Of a DNA stretch of 64,000 bases, positions 8,889 to 19,044 are shown one piece after another; position 1 is the stretch's first letter; each line of letters opens with the position of its first letter. Source of the stretch: Gammaproteobacteria bacterium (GTDB taxonomy: Bacteria > Pseudomonadota > Gammaproteobacteria > UBA6429 > Thiohalophilaceae); the NCBI GenBank assembly GCA_016194635.1, contig JACQBC010000001.1, positions 186,001 to 250,000 of the forward strand, read 5' to 3'. A model generated the notes under the pieces. That model ran no database searches. It was given only the letters and a program-made list of their open reading frames with translations, and had not been told where the DNA came from. The translations under genes were made by a program, and so were the position numbers.

Positions 8889-9734
8889 TTAACCGTAGCG
8901 TCCTGTGATATAGTCTTCGGTTTGTTTCATCGCCGGATTGGTAAACAGGGTATTGGTGTCGGCGAACTCGATAAGCTTACCCAGGTACATAAAAGCCGTG
9001 TAATCCGACACCCGTGCGGCCTGCTGCATATTATGGGTGACAATAATTAAGGTATAGTTTTCCTTCAGCTCATAGATTAATTCTTCGATTTTCAAGGTTG
9101 AAATCGGATCCAGCGCAGAGGCCGGTTCGTCCAGTAATAATACTTCGGGTTCGATCGCGACCGCACGCGCGATGACCAGGCGTTGCTGCTGGCCCCCGGA
9201 AAGACCCAAGGCGTTTTCATGTAAACGATCTTTGGCCTCGTCCCATAACGCGGCGCTGCGCAAGGCTTTTTCCACCGCCTCGTCCAAGCGACGACGATCA
9301 TTGACCCCTTGGGTCCGAAGTCCGTACGCGACATTTTCATAAATCGATTTCGGGAAGGGGTTAGGCTTTTGGAACACCATGCCCACCCGGCTACGCAGCG
9401 CGGCCACGTTGACCCGCTTATGGTAGATATCCTCGCCGCCGAGTTTAATCATGCCATCAATACGGCAACCGTCCACCAGGTCATTCATACGGTTAAAACA
9501 GCGTAACAAGGTGGATTTGCCGCAGCCGCTGGGGCCGATAAACGCGGTAACCCGGTGGCGTGGGATCACCATGTTGACGTTATACAGGGCCTGGGTCTTA
9601 GCATAAAACAAGTTGAGATTTTCCACTTGCAGAGCAATTTTTTCTTGCTCTAACCGGGTCGCGCCGAAATCACGTTGTAATGAATTGATATCCATCCCAT
9701 GAGTACGGGGTGTGTCGGTGGCAATTGTCGTCAT
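8889..9734 (-). CDS. pstB: Phosphate ABC transporter ATPase PstB
   Basis: 281 residues from ATG 9734 (AAAGG eight nt upstream); a GTG at 9743 is the alternative. It is a complete ABC ATPase: Walker [11 protein letters not shown]-loop FQKPNPFP, signature LSGGQQQRL, Walker [14 protein letters not shown] and the switch His in [10 protein letters not shown]. The [18 protein letters not shown] region is characteristic of PstB. It powers phosphate import through PstC/PstA. It follows pstA by 17 nt. Confidence 0.98.
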   Translation of the reverse strand: MTTIATDTPRTHGMDINSLQRDFGATRLEQEKIALQVENLNLFYAKTQALYNVNMVIPRHRVTAFIGPSGCGKSTLLRCFNRMNDLVDGCRIDGMIKLGGEDIYHKRVNVAALRSRVGMVFQKPNPFPKSIYENVAYGLRTQGVNDRRRLDEAVEKALRSAALWDEAKDRLHENALGLSGGQQQRLVIARAVAIEPEVLLLDEPASALDPISTLKIEELIYELKENYTLIIVTHNMQQAARVSDYTAFMYLGKLIEFADTNTLFTNPAMKQTEDYITGRYG

Positions 9735-9751
9735 TGTATTCACCTTTTTGA

Positions 9752-11407
9752 TTAACCTTCGAGGGCGCGGTATTTTTCCCGCAAATGATTACGGATGCGT
9801 ATCGCCGCCAGGTTCAAGAATAAAATTACTACTACCAGTAATAAAGATGTGGCATACACCAAGGGTCGCGCGGCTTCTACATTGGGGCTCTGAAACCCCA
9901 CATCGTAAATATGAAAACCCAAGTGCATGAACTTACGGTCTAAATGCAGAAACGGCGCGGTGGTGTCGAGCGGTAATGAGGGAGCAAGCTTCACCACCCC
10001 CACCAACATGAGCGGCGCCACTTCGCCCGCCGCGCGCGCTACGGCCAAGATCAAGCCGGTCATTATCGCGGGGCTGGCCATGGGGATAACGGTGCGCCAC
10101 AAGGTTTCAAATTTTGTCGCGCCCAGAGCGAGGCTGCCCTCGCGAATGCTGCGTGGGATGCGCGACAAACCTTCTTCAGTAGCTACAATTACGACGGGCA
10201 AGGTTAGAATCGCCAAGGTCAGCGACGACCATAAGATCCCAGGTGTACCGAATACCGGTGCAGGCGCGGCCTCGGGAAACAACCAGCGATCGATGTTACC
10301 ACCCACGATATATACAAAAAAACCCAGGCCGAACACCCCGTACACAATCGACGGCACGCCGGCGAGGTTATTCACTGCGATGCGGATGGTGCGCGTCAGC
10401 GCCCCCTGTTTGGCGTATTCGCGCAAATACACTGCGGCAATCACCCCCAAGGGGGTCACCAATATCGCCATGATCAAGACCATCATGACGGTGCCGAAGA
10501 TCGCCGGGAACACCCCCCCTTCGGTGTTGGCCTCGCGCGGGTCGTCGGAAATAAACTCCCACACGTTGGCGAGGTACATCCCCAATTTATCCAAGACCCC
10601 CAATTCGTTAGGTCGATAGGCCTTAACCACTTTGCTAAACGGTATCGTGAGGCTGCGCCCATCTTGGATCGTCACCGAGAAACTGTCGCGGTTAATCTGC
10701 TCATGGAGTTCACTCAGGCGGGATTCAAACCCGGCGCGCTCCTGCTCCAAACGTCCACGCTGTTCGTCATACGCGTGTTGTTTATCGGCGGTCATGCGCT
10801 GTTCTAATTCATCACGCCGCGACTGGAGGCGTATTTTTTCCAACTTAGCGTTGATTGTCCCCAGCTGTTTTTTCTCGATTTGTTTGATTGCATCGTATAA
10901 ATCAATCGCCCGGCGCATGCGTGGTGCAAATTCCTGCCAGGCTTGTTGTGGACGGGTGGTAACCGTTTGTCCCGCCTGGCTGATGGTCTGCAGATAACCG
11001 TACAGATTACCCCATTCCCGTCGTACCACGACCAACACATCCTTGGGATATTCTTGTTTGAGAATATTCGCCTGCAGGATCACTTGAAAATCAGCGCCGT
11101 AGGCATCACGGTTACCGACTTTAAGTACATGGCGGGTAACCTGTAACATGTCATTAGGGATATCAAACCCGTTGGAACGCAATACCTCGGCCTTAACCTG
11201 TTCGGTTTCCCAGAATTCACCGATAAGTTTCTGCACCTGTCCCTGTTTAGTTTTGTATTCCAGCACCGCTACATCGCCCGGCCAGAAATACCCCAGACCC
11301 CGCACCGCGATTAGGGCCAGCAGTCCGAACACGGCCAGCAGATTAATGCTGACCGCCGAGGCATTGATCCAGATCCAAGGAGCCCCGCTTTTAAACCAGT
11401 TTTTCAT
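9752..11407 (-). CDS. pstA: Phosphate ABC transporter permease PstA, long form
   Basis: 551 residues, nearly twice E. coli PstA (296). The C-terminal half (about 300-545) is the normal six-helix permease with the EAA-type loop ([17 protein letters not shown]). The N-terminal half has one membrane helix (about 15-37) and a large periplasmic region with a coiled-coil stretch (about 165-245, rich in K/E/R/Q). This extension matches the DUF3333-type PstA known from marine gammaproteobacteria and always paired with a long PstC, as here. The extension's function is not established. It begins 12 nt after pstC. Confidence 0.93.
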   Translation of the reverse strand: MKNWFKSGAPWIWINASAVSINLLAVFGLLALIAVRGLGYFWPGDVAVLEYKTKQGQVQKLIGEFWETEQVKAEVLRSNGFDIPNDMLQVTRHVLKVGNRDAYGADFQVILQANILKQEYPKDVLVVVRREWGNLYGYLQTISQAGQTVTTRPQQAWQEFAPRMRRAIDLYDAIKQIEKKQLGTINAKLEKIRLQSRRDELEQRMTADKQHAYDEQRGRLEQERAGFESRLSELHEQINRDSFSVTIQDGRSLTIPFSKVVKAYRPNELGVLDKLGMYLANVWEFISDDPREANTEGGVFPAIFGTVMMVLIMAILVTPLGVIAAVYLREYAKQGALTRTIRIAVNNLAGVPSIVYGVFGLGFFVYIVGGNIDRWLFPEAAPAPVFGTPGILWSSLTLAILTLPVVIVATEEGLSRIPRSIREGSLALGATKFETLWRTVIPMASPAIMTGLILAVARAAGEVAPLMLVGVVKLAPSLPLDTTAPFLHLDRKFMHLGFHIYDVGFQSPNVEAARPLVYATSLLLVVVILFLNLAAIRIRNHLREKYRALEG

Positions 11408-11419
11408 CTATGTCTTTGG

Positions 11420-13738
11420 TCATAAGCTACTGTATTTTTTACGCAGGTGTTGGCGGATGATCTCTGCCAGTGTGTTGACAATAAAGGTAAACATAAACAA
11501 TACCATCGCGGCGAGAAATAACACGCGATAATGCGAGCTGGCCACTTCGGCCTCGGGCATCTCCACCGCGATATTGGCCGACAGGGTCCGCATGCCGTGG
11601 AACGCGCTCAGATCCATCACCGGTGTATTGCCGGTGGCCATCAATACGATCATGGTCTCCCCCACCGCGCGCCCCAAGCCTATCATCACCGCGGAAAATA
11701 TCCCCGGGCTGGCGGTGAGCAACACCACCCGCACCAGGGTCTGCCACGGGGTCGCGCCTAGGGCGAGTGAACCGTGGATCAAATGTTTAGGCACGGCAAA
11801 CAGCGCATCCTCGGCAATCGAAAAAATAATCGGGACCACCGCCACGCCCATGGCGATCCCCACCACCAAGGCATTGCGTTGATCATAGTCAATGGTCCAG
11901 CCTTGCAACCAACCCCCTTTATTGGGATTGCCTAACCATTCCACCAAATTACCGTGGAATAACCCCTGTTCCAGATAAGGACCCAGCATAAAAACCGCCC
12001 ATCCGATCATGACCACCGTCGGGATCAGGATGGCGGCTTCCCAACCCTCGGGCACTCTAAAACGCAGGCCTGCGGGCAAGCGGTGCCACAAATAAGATGT
12101 CATGACGATCCCAATGGGCAAGGCAATAAACAACAGTAAAATGGCCAACAGATTTTTTTCCATCATCGGTGCGAGCCATAAACCGGCTAGAAAACCCAGG
12201 ATCACCGTGGGTAAAGCGGCCATGATCTCGATACTGGGCTTGACACTACGGCGCATCCGGGGCGACATGAATTGCGCGGTGAATATCGCCGCCATGATCG
12301 ATAACGGCACGGCGATCAAGATCGCATAAAACGCCGCCTTGAGCGTGCCAAACGATAAGGGCGTCAGGCTGAACTTTGGCTCGAAGTCATCGCTGGCGGA
12401 AGAGGATTGCCATTGGTATTTTGGTTCAGGATAACTTTCATACCAGACCTTATTCCACAAGGCCGACCAGGAAATCTCCGGGTGGGGGTTGTGGATTAAC
12501 CAAAAATCCAGAGTACCGCGGTCATCCAGCACCGCCAGGGCGTTTGCGCGTGGCGACAAACCTATTCTCCGTAGCGGTAGGGCCGATACATTGCGCTGTA
12601 ATAAGGTGCGTTGTGCGGTGGTGTGATAGATCCCTAACCCGCCGCCTTCGTCGATCGCCACGAACCCCTTGCGGTTGAGTTCCGGTACGATTTGCACAAT
12701 GGCTTTGTGCAGCGGCTCAAAGTCGCGAAATTTTACCCACTGTTCATTATTGTTTTCATCGCGCAGGATCGACCACTGGCTCAAGTTGCCATCCGAGGCG
12801 CCGACCAAAATCGAGATCCCGCCGGTCAACGAGGCCAGCGCCGTGAGGTTGGCGCCCGCGCGGGTCACGGCCAAGTGTTGCAACAACTTGGGCTGGGCCT
12901 TGTTGCGAATGTCATAAAAACTCAAGTTACCGCCGCGGCTGGCTATATATAATTGTTGTTGATCCTTGTTGATTAATAAATGGGTAACCTCCGCCGAGGG
13001 ATAGGGCAGGGTTACGGTATTACGTTCATAGCTGACGTCTTCGCTGAGAAAGGATTTTTGTTTGGTAATACTCACTAACAGCAAACGTTCATCTTCGGTC
13101 GCGGCAACCACGGTGATGCCGTCATCACCTTCTTGCATGGCCAGCCGCCGCAAGGTCTCGCCTTGCGGATCGATTACAATGGGTTTAGCACCGTAAGGAT
13201 ATTCCACCCGCGGGGTAATAGTACGGGTATTGTCGACGTAAGTGGATTCATATTCATGGCGCACCAGTAACACTTCACCGCTATCCAAGCCCAGTGCGAA
13301 GGTGGCCTGTTTTGCATTGGCATTGGCAAACGAGACGATATGTGCGTGATTGGGCAGTTTAAGCCAAACCTGCTGAATGACCTGTCCGCTGCGGGTGTTA
13401 AAAAACGTCAGCTCCCCATTGTCGCTGACCCGCAGGGCCACTTCATTTTGTTCTTCAACGGCCAAGTGTAAGGTATGGGCCTGTTCCGCGCCCGGAACCC
13501 GGTAATGCCCCCGCACCTCAATGCTAGCGGGGGTAAAGATCGGCAACACCTCTATCAACAAGAATAAAAATATGCCGGTGATGGCGATAATAATACTTAC
13601 GCCTCCCACCGCCACGGCGTAACGAATTAACCGGTCCAGCGCCATGCGGAAGCGAAAATACCACGTGACATTGTCGATAAGCATGCTAGCGCGGCGACGC
13701 GATGTCGGTGTGGAGGTATCCGCAGGCACAGTCGTCAT
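11420..13738 (-). CDS. pstC: Phosphate ABC transporter permease PstC, long form
   Basis: 772 residues against 319 in E. coli. Residues about 38-62 form a first membrane helix. About 66-450 form a periplasmic insertion with repeated beta-strand units and patterns like GGNLSFYDIR and DRGTLDFW, suggesting a beta-propeller. About 465-770 is the permease with an EAA loop ([16 protein letters not shown]). Long PstC is known in Vibrio, Shewanella and Pseudomonas relatives. ATG 13738 is the longest start; Met at 13684 begins just before the first helix and is a real alternative (see the PHO promoter entry). A PHO box lies directly upstream. Confidence 0.92.
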   Translation of the reverse strand: MTTVPADTSTPTSRRRASMLIDNVTWYFRFRMALDRLIRYAVAVGGVSIIIAITGIFLFLLIEVLPIFTPASIEVRGHYRVPGAEQAHTLHLAVEEQNEVALRVSDNGELTFFNTRSGQVIQQVWLKLPNHAHIVSFANANAKQATFALGLDSGEVLLVRHEYESTYVDNTRTITPRVEYPYGAKPIVIDPQGETLRRLAMQEGDDGITVVAATEDERLLLVSITKQKSFLSEDVSYERNTVTLPYPSAEVTHLLINKDQQQLYIASRGGNLSFYDIRNKAQPKLLQHLAVTRAGANLTALASLTGGISILVGASDGNLSQWSILRDENNNEQWVKFRDFEPLHKAIVQIVPELNRKGFVAIDEGGGLGIYHTTAQRTLLQRNVSALPLRRIGLSPRANALAVLDDRGTLDFWLIHNPHPEISWSALWNKVWYESYPEPKYQWQSSSASDDFEPKFSLTPLSFGTLKAAFYAILIAVPLSIMAAIFTAQFMSPRMRRSVKPSIEIMAALPTVILGFLAGLWLAPMMEKNLLAILLLFIALPIGIVMTSYLWHRLPAGLRFRVPEGWEAAILIPTVVMIGWAVFMLGPYLEQGLFHGNLVEWLGNPNKGGWLQGWTIDYDQRNALVVGIAMGVAVVPIIFSIAEDALFAVPKHLIHGSLALGATPWQTLVRVVLLTASPGIFSAVMIGLGRAVGETMIVLMATGNTPVMDLSAFHGMRTLSANIAVEMPEAEVASSHYRVLFLAAMVLFMFTFIVNTLAEIIRQHLRKKYSSL

Positions 13739-13744
13739 GCGGGC

Positions 13745-13778
13745 ATAATACGCAGGCTATATGACAGATTTGTTACAG
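13745..13778 (-). promoter_or_regulatory. PHO box and -10 in front of pstC
   Basis: On the minus strand 13778-13761 reads CTGTAAC-AAAT-CTGTCAT, two PhoB half-sites with the correct 11-nt period. Exactly 10 nt later comes TATTAT (13750-13745), matching as I recall it the distance from PHO box to -10 in E. coli pstS. Only six nt separate TATTAT from the ATG at 13738. Transcription would therefore start at or next to that ATG, giving a leaderless message or use of the downstream Met at 13684. pstC thus has its own PhoB-driven promoter inside the pst cluster. Confidence 0.75.
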
Positions 13779-13814
13779 CCCCAGCCCTACCCCCTGTCAT
13801 AATATCCCCATACT

Positions 13815-13840
13815 AAAAAGCCTCGCAGCGGGCGAGGCTT
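13815..13840 (-). terminator. Rho-independent terminator after pstS
   Basis: Minus strand: AAGCCTCGC, a five-nt loop, then GCGAGGCTT followed by further T residues. It lies about 37 nt beyond the pstS stop codon and before the pstC PHO box. This fits high-level pstS expression separated from the permease genes. Confidence 0.85.
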
Positions 13841-13876
13841 AAGATTTAGTTTGGAGATATCGTCAAGCGGCGGTTT

Positions 13877-14845
13877 TTATTTGAGCAATACCATGTGCTT
13901 AGCCGCGACACTGGCGGGCAGGGGGACATAACCGTCCTTGATCACCACCCCCTGGCCGGTTTGCGATAACACCATCTTGAGGAATTCCCGCTCTAACGGA
14001 GGCAGGGATTTATTCGGTGACTTGTTCACATAGATGTAAAGGAAACGCGACAGGGGATAGTGTCCGCTGATCGCGTTCTCCGAGGTGGCTTCGATAAACT
14101 TGCCTTCCTTATTGGCCAGGGGGACGGCCTTTACCCCCGAAGTCTTATAACCGATGCCTGAATAGCCGATGCCATTGAGCGAGGCGGTGACGGATTGAAC
14201 CACCGAAGCGGATCCGGGCTGCTCGTTGACATTATTTTTGTAATCCCCTTTGCACAGGGCATGTTCCTTGAAATACCCGTAGGTGCCAGAGACGGAGTTA
14301 CGGCCGTACAATTGAATATCACGCATAGCCCATTCACTTTTTAGGCCAAGATCACCCCATTTGGTAATTTCCTTGGCTTCACCGCATTTACGGGTTGAAG
14401 AGAAAATGGCATCGACCTGTTCCATTTTCAGACCGGTAATAGGGTTGTCTTTATTGACATAGACCGCGAGGGCGTCAATCGCAACCGGAATCTCGGTAGG
14501 TTTGTAGCCATATTTCTTTTCAAAGGCTTGGAGTTCATTGTCCTTCATCTTGCGGCTCATCGGGCCGATGTTCGAGGTGCCCTCGGTTAAGGCCGGCGGC
14601 GCGGTAGACGAACCGGCCGCTTGAATCCCAATATTGACGTTAGGGTAGGCGCGCTTGAATTCCTCGGCCCAAAGCGTCATCAGGTTGGCCAGGGTATCGG
14701 AACCGACACTGTTAAGATTGCCTGAAACTCCACTGACTTTTTTGTACACGGGTAACTTAGGATCTATGCTATCGGCCAATACCTGGACCGATGCGGTCAA
14801 GGCGGTGGCGATACCGATGGTTTTTAGAAATAGGTTGGAACGCAT
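13877..14845 (-). CDS. pstS: Periplasmic phosphate-binding protein PstS
   Basis: 322 residues with a signal peptide ending near VQVLADS. Phosphate-site motifs are visible: [16 protein letters not shown], and [15 protein letters not shown], in which Ser/Arg/Thr residues bind the phosphate ion. PstS captures phosphate in the periplasm and delivers it to PstC/PstA. AGAGGA lies before the ATG. The gene follows phoR and is followed by its own terminator, so it forms a separate, probably strongly induced unit. Confidence 0.96.
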   Translation of the reverse strand: MRSNLFLKTIGIATALTASVQVLADSIDPKLPVYKKVSGVSGNLNSVGSDTLANLMTLWAEEFKRAYPNVNIGIQAAGSSTAPPALTEGTSNIGPMSRKMKDNELQAFEKKYGYKPTEIPVAIDALAVYVNKDNPITGLKMEQVDAIFSSTRKCGEAKEITKWGDLGLKSEWAMRDIQLYGRNSVSGTYGYFKEHALCKGDYKNNVNEQPGSASVVQSVTASLNGIGYSGIGYKTSGVKAVPLANKEGKFIEATSENAISGHYPLSRFLYIYVNKSPNKSLPPLEREFLKMVLSQTGQGVVIKDGYVPLPASVAAKHMVLLK

Positions 14846-14924
14846 GTTATTCCTCTCTTTAAAATGTTTACAATTTATGACAACGCAGTGTGCGTTCGAT
14901 GTATTACATCTCGATGAAGGTTAT

Positions 14925-14942
14925 ATGACAAATTGATGACAA
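14925..14942 (-). promoter_or_regulatory. PHO box upstream of pstS
   Basis: On the minus strand 14942-14925 reads TTGTCAT-CAAT-TTGTCAT, two PhoB half-sites in 7+4+7 spacing, 80 nt before the pstS start and directly after the phoR stop codon. A weaker third TTGTCAT occurs at 14883-14877. No good -10 is found at the standard 10-nt distance; TGTAAT a little further on is the nearest candidate. Confidence 0.7.
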
Positions 14943-14946
14943 GCCG

Positions 14947-16272
14947 TTAGTGTGAGGGTAGTGCGTGCCGCGCCGCGCTACTAATGGTAATAATGGAACT
15001 GGGAAAATCACAGATGAAGGTACTGCCCCTGCCTACTTCGGAATCCACCCGCAGACTGGCTTCGTGACGGCTTAAGGCATGTTTAACAATCGCCAAGCCC
15101 AGTCCGGAACCACCGGTTTCACGCGAGCGCGCCACGTCGACACGGTAAAACCGTTCCGTCAACCGGGGTAAATGGTGGGGAGGTATACCGATACCGTTGT
15201 CGATCACCGCGAAATGCGCCCCTTGGTCATCTTGATACCAGTGCAGTTCGATGCGTCCGCCCGCGGGGGTATAGTTAACCGCATTGGTTACTAAGTTACT
15301 AAAGGCACTGTCGATTTCCTTGGCATCGCCGTAAATAAATAACTCAGCGTCGACCTCCAGGCTGATTTGATGGTGACGATCACCGCTGAGAACATGGGCT
15401 TCTTCCAGTAACGTAGACAACATCTGCGGTACCGCCACCACCTCACGCTTGATGGGTTTCTGTTCGTTTTCTAAACGCGACAATAACATGAGATCTTCCA
15501 CCAAACGGTACATCCGGCGTGCCTGTTGTTGCATCAATTCGACCGGCCGCTGTAAAGCCGTCCCCTTGATCGGTTCCTCGCCGGCCAGTATCTCTAAATA
15601 ACCGCTCATCACGGTCAAAGGAGTACGCAGTTCATGGGAAATATTCGCCACAAAATCACGCCGGATCTGTTCTACCCGTTGCAACAAGGTCACATCGCGC
15701 GCCATCAATAGAAACTGATCGCGTCCATACGAGGTGATGCGTACCGATAAAGTGATGTTGGGATTTTGTGGCGAGGGAAAATTATACGTCTCGGTGCGAT
15801 CACTGCGTTGAAAAAAATCGTGAAAGCCGGGGTTGCGTACCAGATTCGTTAGACGTTGACCAACATCGGTGGGATATTTTAATTCAAACATCTGTCCCGC
15901 CATGTCATTCCACCACTCGATTTCACCGTGGGCGCGCATCACAATCACCCCATCGGGCATGGCGGTGGTGACTTCCCGGAACCGCCCTAATAACTGCACG
16001 ATACGCTTCTGACGTTTTTGGTGGCTTTTTTGTACCCGGTACAATTCGGTAAAAATCCCTTCCCAGATCCCCATCGACGCCGGCGGTATATAAGAACGGC
16101 TTTTGCGTAACCACCACTCCAGCCGGTTTAAATTATACAAATACCACGCGAGGTAGCCCCCCAGCATAATAACCAAGGCCGCCGCGACGTGATCGATGAA
16201 GGAGCCGATCAGAATCGCCACCCCCAACAGGCCCAGGATGCGCCAAAATTCCTCGATCCAATTATTAATCAA
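14947..16272 (-). CDS. phoR: Phosphate-regulon sensor kinase PhoR
   Basis: 441 residues. Two short membrane helices (about 12-48) without a sizeable periplasmic domain lead into a PAS region (about 100-190). The HisKA domain follows with FVANISHELRTPLT (phospho-acceptor His213), then the ATPase domain with N, DNGIGI and GGSGLGLAIVKH boxes. This layout is PhoR: it senses phosphate indirectly through PstSCAB/PhoU and phosphorylates PhoB. It starts 6 nt after the phoB stop, so the two are co-transcribed. Confidence 0.95.
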   Translation of the reverse strand: MINNWIEEFWRILGLLGVAILIGSFIDHVAAALVIMLGGYLAWYLYNLNRLEWWLRKSRSYIPPASMGIWEGIFTELYRVQKSHQKRQKRIVQLLGRFREVTTAMPDGVIVMRAHGEIEWWNDMAGQMFELKYPTDVGQRLTNLVRNPGFHDFFQRSDRTETYNFPSPQNPNITLSVRITSYGRDQFLLMARDVTLLQRVEQIRRDFVANISHELRTPLTVMSGYLEILAGEEPIKGTALQRPVELMQQQARRMYRLVEDLMLLSRLENEQKPIKREVVAVPQMLSTLLEEAHVLSGDRHHQISLEVDAELFIYGDAKEIDSAFSNLVTNAVNYTPAGGRIELHWYQDDQGAHFAVIDNGIGIPPHHLPRLTERFYRVDVARSRETGGSGLGLAIVKHALSRHEASLRVDSEVGRGSTFICDFPSSIITISSAARHALPSH

Positions 16273-16278
16273 TGCCGA

Positions 16279-16977
16279 TTACACCTGTTGCGAGAAACGG
16301 TAACCTGAACCGCGCACCGTTTGTACATAGCGGTCACATCCATATTCCTCCAACACCTTACGTAAGCGCCGGATATGCACGTCAACGGTGCGCTCTTCGA
16401 TATAGATTGTATTGCCCCACACCTGATCCAACAATTGACCACGGCTAAAAACCCGATCCGCATGCGACATAAAAAAATGCAACAGGCGAAACTCGGTGGG
16501 GCCTAATTCCAGTAATTTATCCTTGATCGTAACACGGTGGCCCACCGTATCCAGGTTGAGCTCACCGGCCTGTAAAGTGGCCCGGGTGTCGTTTCCACCG
16601 CTGCGGCGTAAAACCGCCTTGATACGTGCAATCAATTCTTGGGTCGAAAAAGGTTTGGTTATGTAATCATCAGCCCCCACTTCCAGGCCGCGCAGTTTAT
16701 GTTCTTCTTCCCCGCGTGCGGTCAGCATAATAATGGGTAAATCGCGGGTACGGGCGGTTTGACGGATCTTTTGCGCCAAATCCACCCCGCTGATCCCCGG
16801 TAGCATCCAATCCAGTAAAATCAAATCCGGGGGGGTTTGGTTGATCATATCCTGGGCCGAACGGGCATCCGCCGCTTCTTGCACCGCAAACCCAGCGCGG
16901 CTGAGTGAATAGCGTAGCATCTCGCGGATCGACGCTTCATCTTCAACGACTAGGATAAGGGAGGTATCTTTCGACAT
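16279..16977 (-). CDS. phoB: Phosphate-regulon response regulator PhoB
   Basis: 232 residues from ATG 16977; a GTG four codons upstream is in frame but less likely. The receiver domain has the acidic pair in VVEDEASIREML, phospho-acceptor Asp56 (LILLDWMLPG) and Lys in TKPFS. A winged-helix OmpR/PhoB domain ends with HIRRLRKVLE and TVRGSGYRF. Together with phoR and the pst genes this is PhoB, activator of the phosphate-starvation regulon. No strong Shine-Dalgarno is visible before the ATG. Confidence 0.96.
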   Translation of the reverse strand: MSKDTSLILVVEDEASIREMLRYSLSRAGFAVQEAADARSAQDMINQTPPDLILLDWMLPGISGVDLAQKIRQTARTRDLPIIMLTARGEEEHKLRGLEVGADDYITKPFSTQELIARIKAVLRRSGGNDTRATLQAGELNLDTVGHRVTIKDKLLELGPTEFRLLHFFMSHADRVFSRGQLLDQVWGNTIYIEERTVDVHIRRLRKVLEEYGCDRYVQTVRGSGYRFSQQV

Positions 16978-17011
16978 AGTTGGTAGCACGGCGGCGGGTT
17001 TCCATCAGCAA

Positions 17012-17029
17012 ATGACGGGAAAATTACAG
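17012..17029 (-). promoter_or_regulatory. Possible PHO box upstream of phoB
   Basis: On the minus strand 17029-17012 reads CTGTAAT-TTTC-CCGTCAT, with the half-sites in correct 11-nt register, 35 nt before the phoB start. This would give autoregulation of phoBR as in E. coli. No convincing -10 follows at the usual distance, so I keep the confidence moderate. The rest of the 16978-17190 gap shows no gene. Confidence 0.5.
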
Positions 17030-17190
17030 CAGGCGTATATTACCGTGGCATGACAGCGTTGAATATAGGCTCATTAAGCCCTCTTACAAGTGTGGATTGT
17101 CATTTTAGTCATCCTTTTATATAGTCACCCGGTCCAGCCCTGTGCGGGATACACTTGTTTACCCCTAAATTAAAGGACAGAGTACCCCCT

Positions 17191-17850
17191 ATGTATAAAT
17201 ACCTCGTTGTTATTGCTTGTCTTGCCGCTTCTGGTCAGGTTCTGGCTAAATCCAAGTATATCAGTGACGAATTGATCGTTACGATCCGCACCGGCCAAGG
17301 AAACCATACCCCCATCATTAAAACCATCAAGAGCGGTGACCGGATTGAGATCCTCGAAGAAACCGAGACCGGCTATTCTCGGATCAAAACCAGCGACGGC
17401 ACCGAAGGCTGGATCCGTACCCAATTCATCAGCGATGAACCCGTGGCGGCGCAAAAACTCGCGAAACTGCAAGAAAAATTCAACCAATTAGACGACAGTA
17501 ATCAGGCATTAAAAAAAGAAAACAAGGAACTCAAGACGGACAAAACCAAGGCGGAAGAAACCCTGGCAAAATTACAAACCGAATTGGCGAGTAGTCAAAA
17601 AGAATTAACCCACCTGGGGAAGGTGGCGGCTAATCCACTTATCCTTGACAAAGAAAATAAAGATATGCATGAAAAACTCACCAGTATGAGTACTGAATTG
17701 GAAATGCTCCGTAATGAACATCAAGTAGTAAAAGATCGCTCCCGTCAAAACTGGTTCATGGCCGGAGCGGGGGTGATTATCCTGGGCATGTTGATCGGGT
17801 TGATTATCCCCAAGTTTCGTTTCAAACGTAAAGACCGTTGGGAGTTTTAA
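17191..17850 (+). CDS. SH3-domain protein with C-terminal membrane anchor (TIGR04211 type)
   Basis: 219 residues from the ATG at 17191 (AAAGGACAG upstream); a longer frame from 17155 lacks a signal sequence at its start. Order: signal peptide ending VLAKS, bacterial SH3 domain (about 22-85, with VTIRTGQGNHTPIIKTI and EGWIRTQFI), a long charged coiled coil (about 90-185), one transmembrane helix (about 192-212), and a basic tail. This is the SH3-and-anchor architecture common in gammaproteobacteria (YgiM-like). It is anchored in the inner membrane with the SH3 domain in the periplasm, presumably contacting cell wall. Its exact role is unknown. Confidence 0.85.
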   Translation: MYKYLVVIACLAASGQVLAKSKYISDELIVTIRTGQGNHTPIIKTIKSGDRIEILEETETGYSRIKTSDGTEGWIRTQFISDEPVAAQKLAKLQEKFNQLDDSNQALKKENKELKTDKTKAEETLAKLQTELASSQKELTHLGKVAANPLILDKENKDMHEKLTSMSTELEMLRNEHQVVKDRSRQNWFMAGAGVIILGMLIGLIIPKFRFKRKDRWEF

Positions 17851-17880
17851 ATCGGTCACAGCGGGCTTACCCGTTCACCC

Positions 17881-19044
17881 ATGATGCGTCGTACCCCGCC
17901 TTTGATGGATGCCCTGCGGACCTTGATCGGCCTGCCGTCGGTCAGCAGTGTCAATCCTGCGTTTGATCACACTAACCGGGCAGTGATTGACACCCTGGCC
18001 AACTGGCTAGGGGATCTGGGATTTGCGGTGGAGGTCATACCGCTCCCTAGCCAGCCGCACAAGGCCAATTTAATTGCCAGCTTGGGAACCGGTAACGGTG
18101 GTTTGGTCTTGGCAGGACACACCGATACCGTCCCCTACGATACCGAACGTTGGCGCAGTGATCCTTTTGTGCTAACCGAGCGCGATGACCGTTTGTATGG
18201 CCTGGGCAGTGCCGATATGAAGAGCTTCTTCGCCTTGGCTATCGAAGCCGCGCGCGATTACCGCGCCTGCGACCTTCAAGAGCCTTTGATCCTGGTGGCC
18301 ACCGCCGATGAAGAAAGTTCAATGGATGGCGCGACCGCCTTGGTGGAACTGGGTCGACCCCGGGCGCGTTATGCGATTGTCGGTGAACCGACCCATTTAC
18401 AGCCGATCCGCGCCCACAAAGGCATCATGATGGAATCGATCCGGGTGATGGGACGTTCTGGTCACTCCAGCGACCCCAGCTTGGGAAATAACGCCCTGGA
18501 GGGCATGCACCAGGTCATCGCCGAGGTATTACGTTTTCGTAACGAGCTGCAACAGCGCTTCCGCGACAACAGTTTTAAGGTTCCCTACCCGACCTTGAAT
18601 CTGGGCCACATCCACGGCGGCGATAATCCCAACCGTATCTGCGCGCAATGTGAATTACACTTCGATCTGCGCCTGATGCCGACCATGGACCCGCAAGCCA
18701 TCCGCGCAGAATTACAACAACGCCTGCAACCGCGCATGGATCAACTAGGCCTTGGTTTAGAGTATCAACCCCTGATTCAAGGCACCCCCCCGATGCATAC
18801 CCCCGCCAACGCCGAGTTAGTCCGCGTAGCGGAAAAACTCACCGGTCATACAGCACAGTCCGTGGCCTTTTGTACCGAAGCCCCTTATTACAATCAATTG
18901 GGCATGCAAACTATTATTCTCGGGCCCGGGCACATCGATCAGGCCCATCAACCGGATGAATACCTTGCGTTGGATCAGATCACACCCACCTTGCAACTGT
19001 TACGTCAGTTTATTGAGCATTGCTGCGTCAATATTCGCCCGTAA
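17881..19044 (+). CDS. argE: Acetylornithine deacetylase ArgE
   Basis: 387 residues, family length. M20 metallopeptidase features: AGHTDTVP (His80 zinc ligand), GSADMKS (bridging Asp112), TADEESS (catalytic Glu144, ligand Glu145) and the C-terminal GPGHIDQAHQPDEY. ArgE releases ornithine from N-acetylornithine. Its use implies the linear arginine pathway, which needs a dedicated N-acetylglutamate synthase; argA lies 1 kb downstream. DapE and other M20 enzymes share the fold, but the argA pairing favours ArgE. Two in-frame Met codons open the gene (17881 or 17884). Nothing recognisable lies in the 237 bp after the stop. Confidence 0.9.
   Translation: MMRRTPPLMDALRTLIGLPSVSSVNPAFDHTNRAVIDTLANWLGDLGFAVEVIPLPSQPHKANLIASLGTGNGGLVLAGHTDTVPYDTERWRSDPFVLTERDDRLYGLGSADMKSFFALAIEAARDYRACDLQEPLILVATADEESSMDGATALVELGRPRARYAIVGEPTHLQPIRAHKGIMMESIRVMGRSGHSSDPSLGNNALEGMHQVIAEVLRFRNELQQRFRDNSFKVPYPTLNLGHIHGGDNPNRICAQCELHFDLRLMPTMDPQAIRAELQQRLQPRMDQLGLGLEYQPLIQGTPPMHTPANAELVRVAEKLTGHTAQSVAFCTEAPYYNQLGMQTIILGPGHIDQAHQPDEYLALDQITPTLQLLRQFIEHCCVNIRP

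Noticed and set aside
14866-14883. Second PHO box close to the pstS start
   Set aside because: TTGTCAT-AAA-TTGTAAA has the wrong 10-nt period and would leave no room for the AGAGGA ribosome site.
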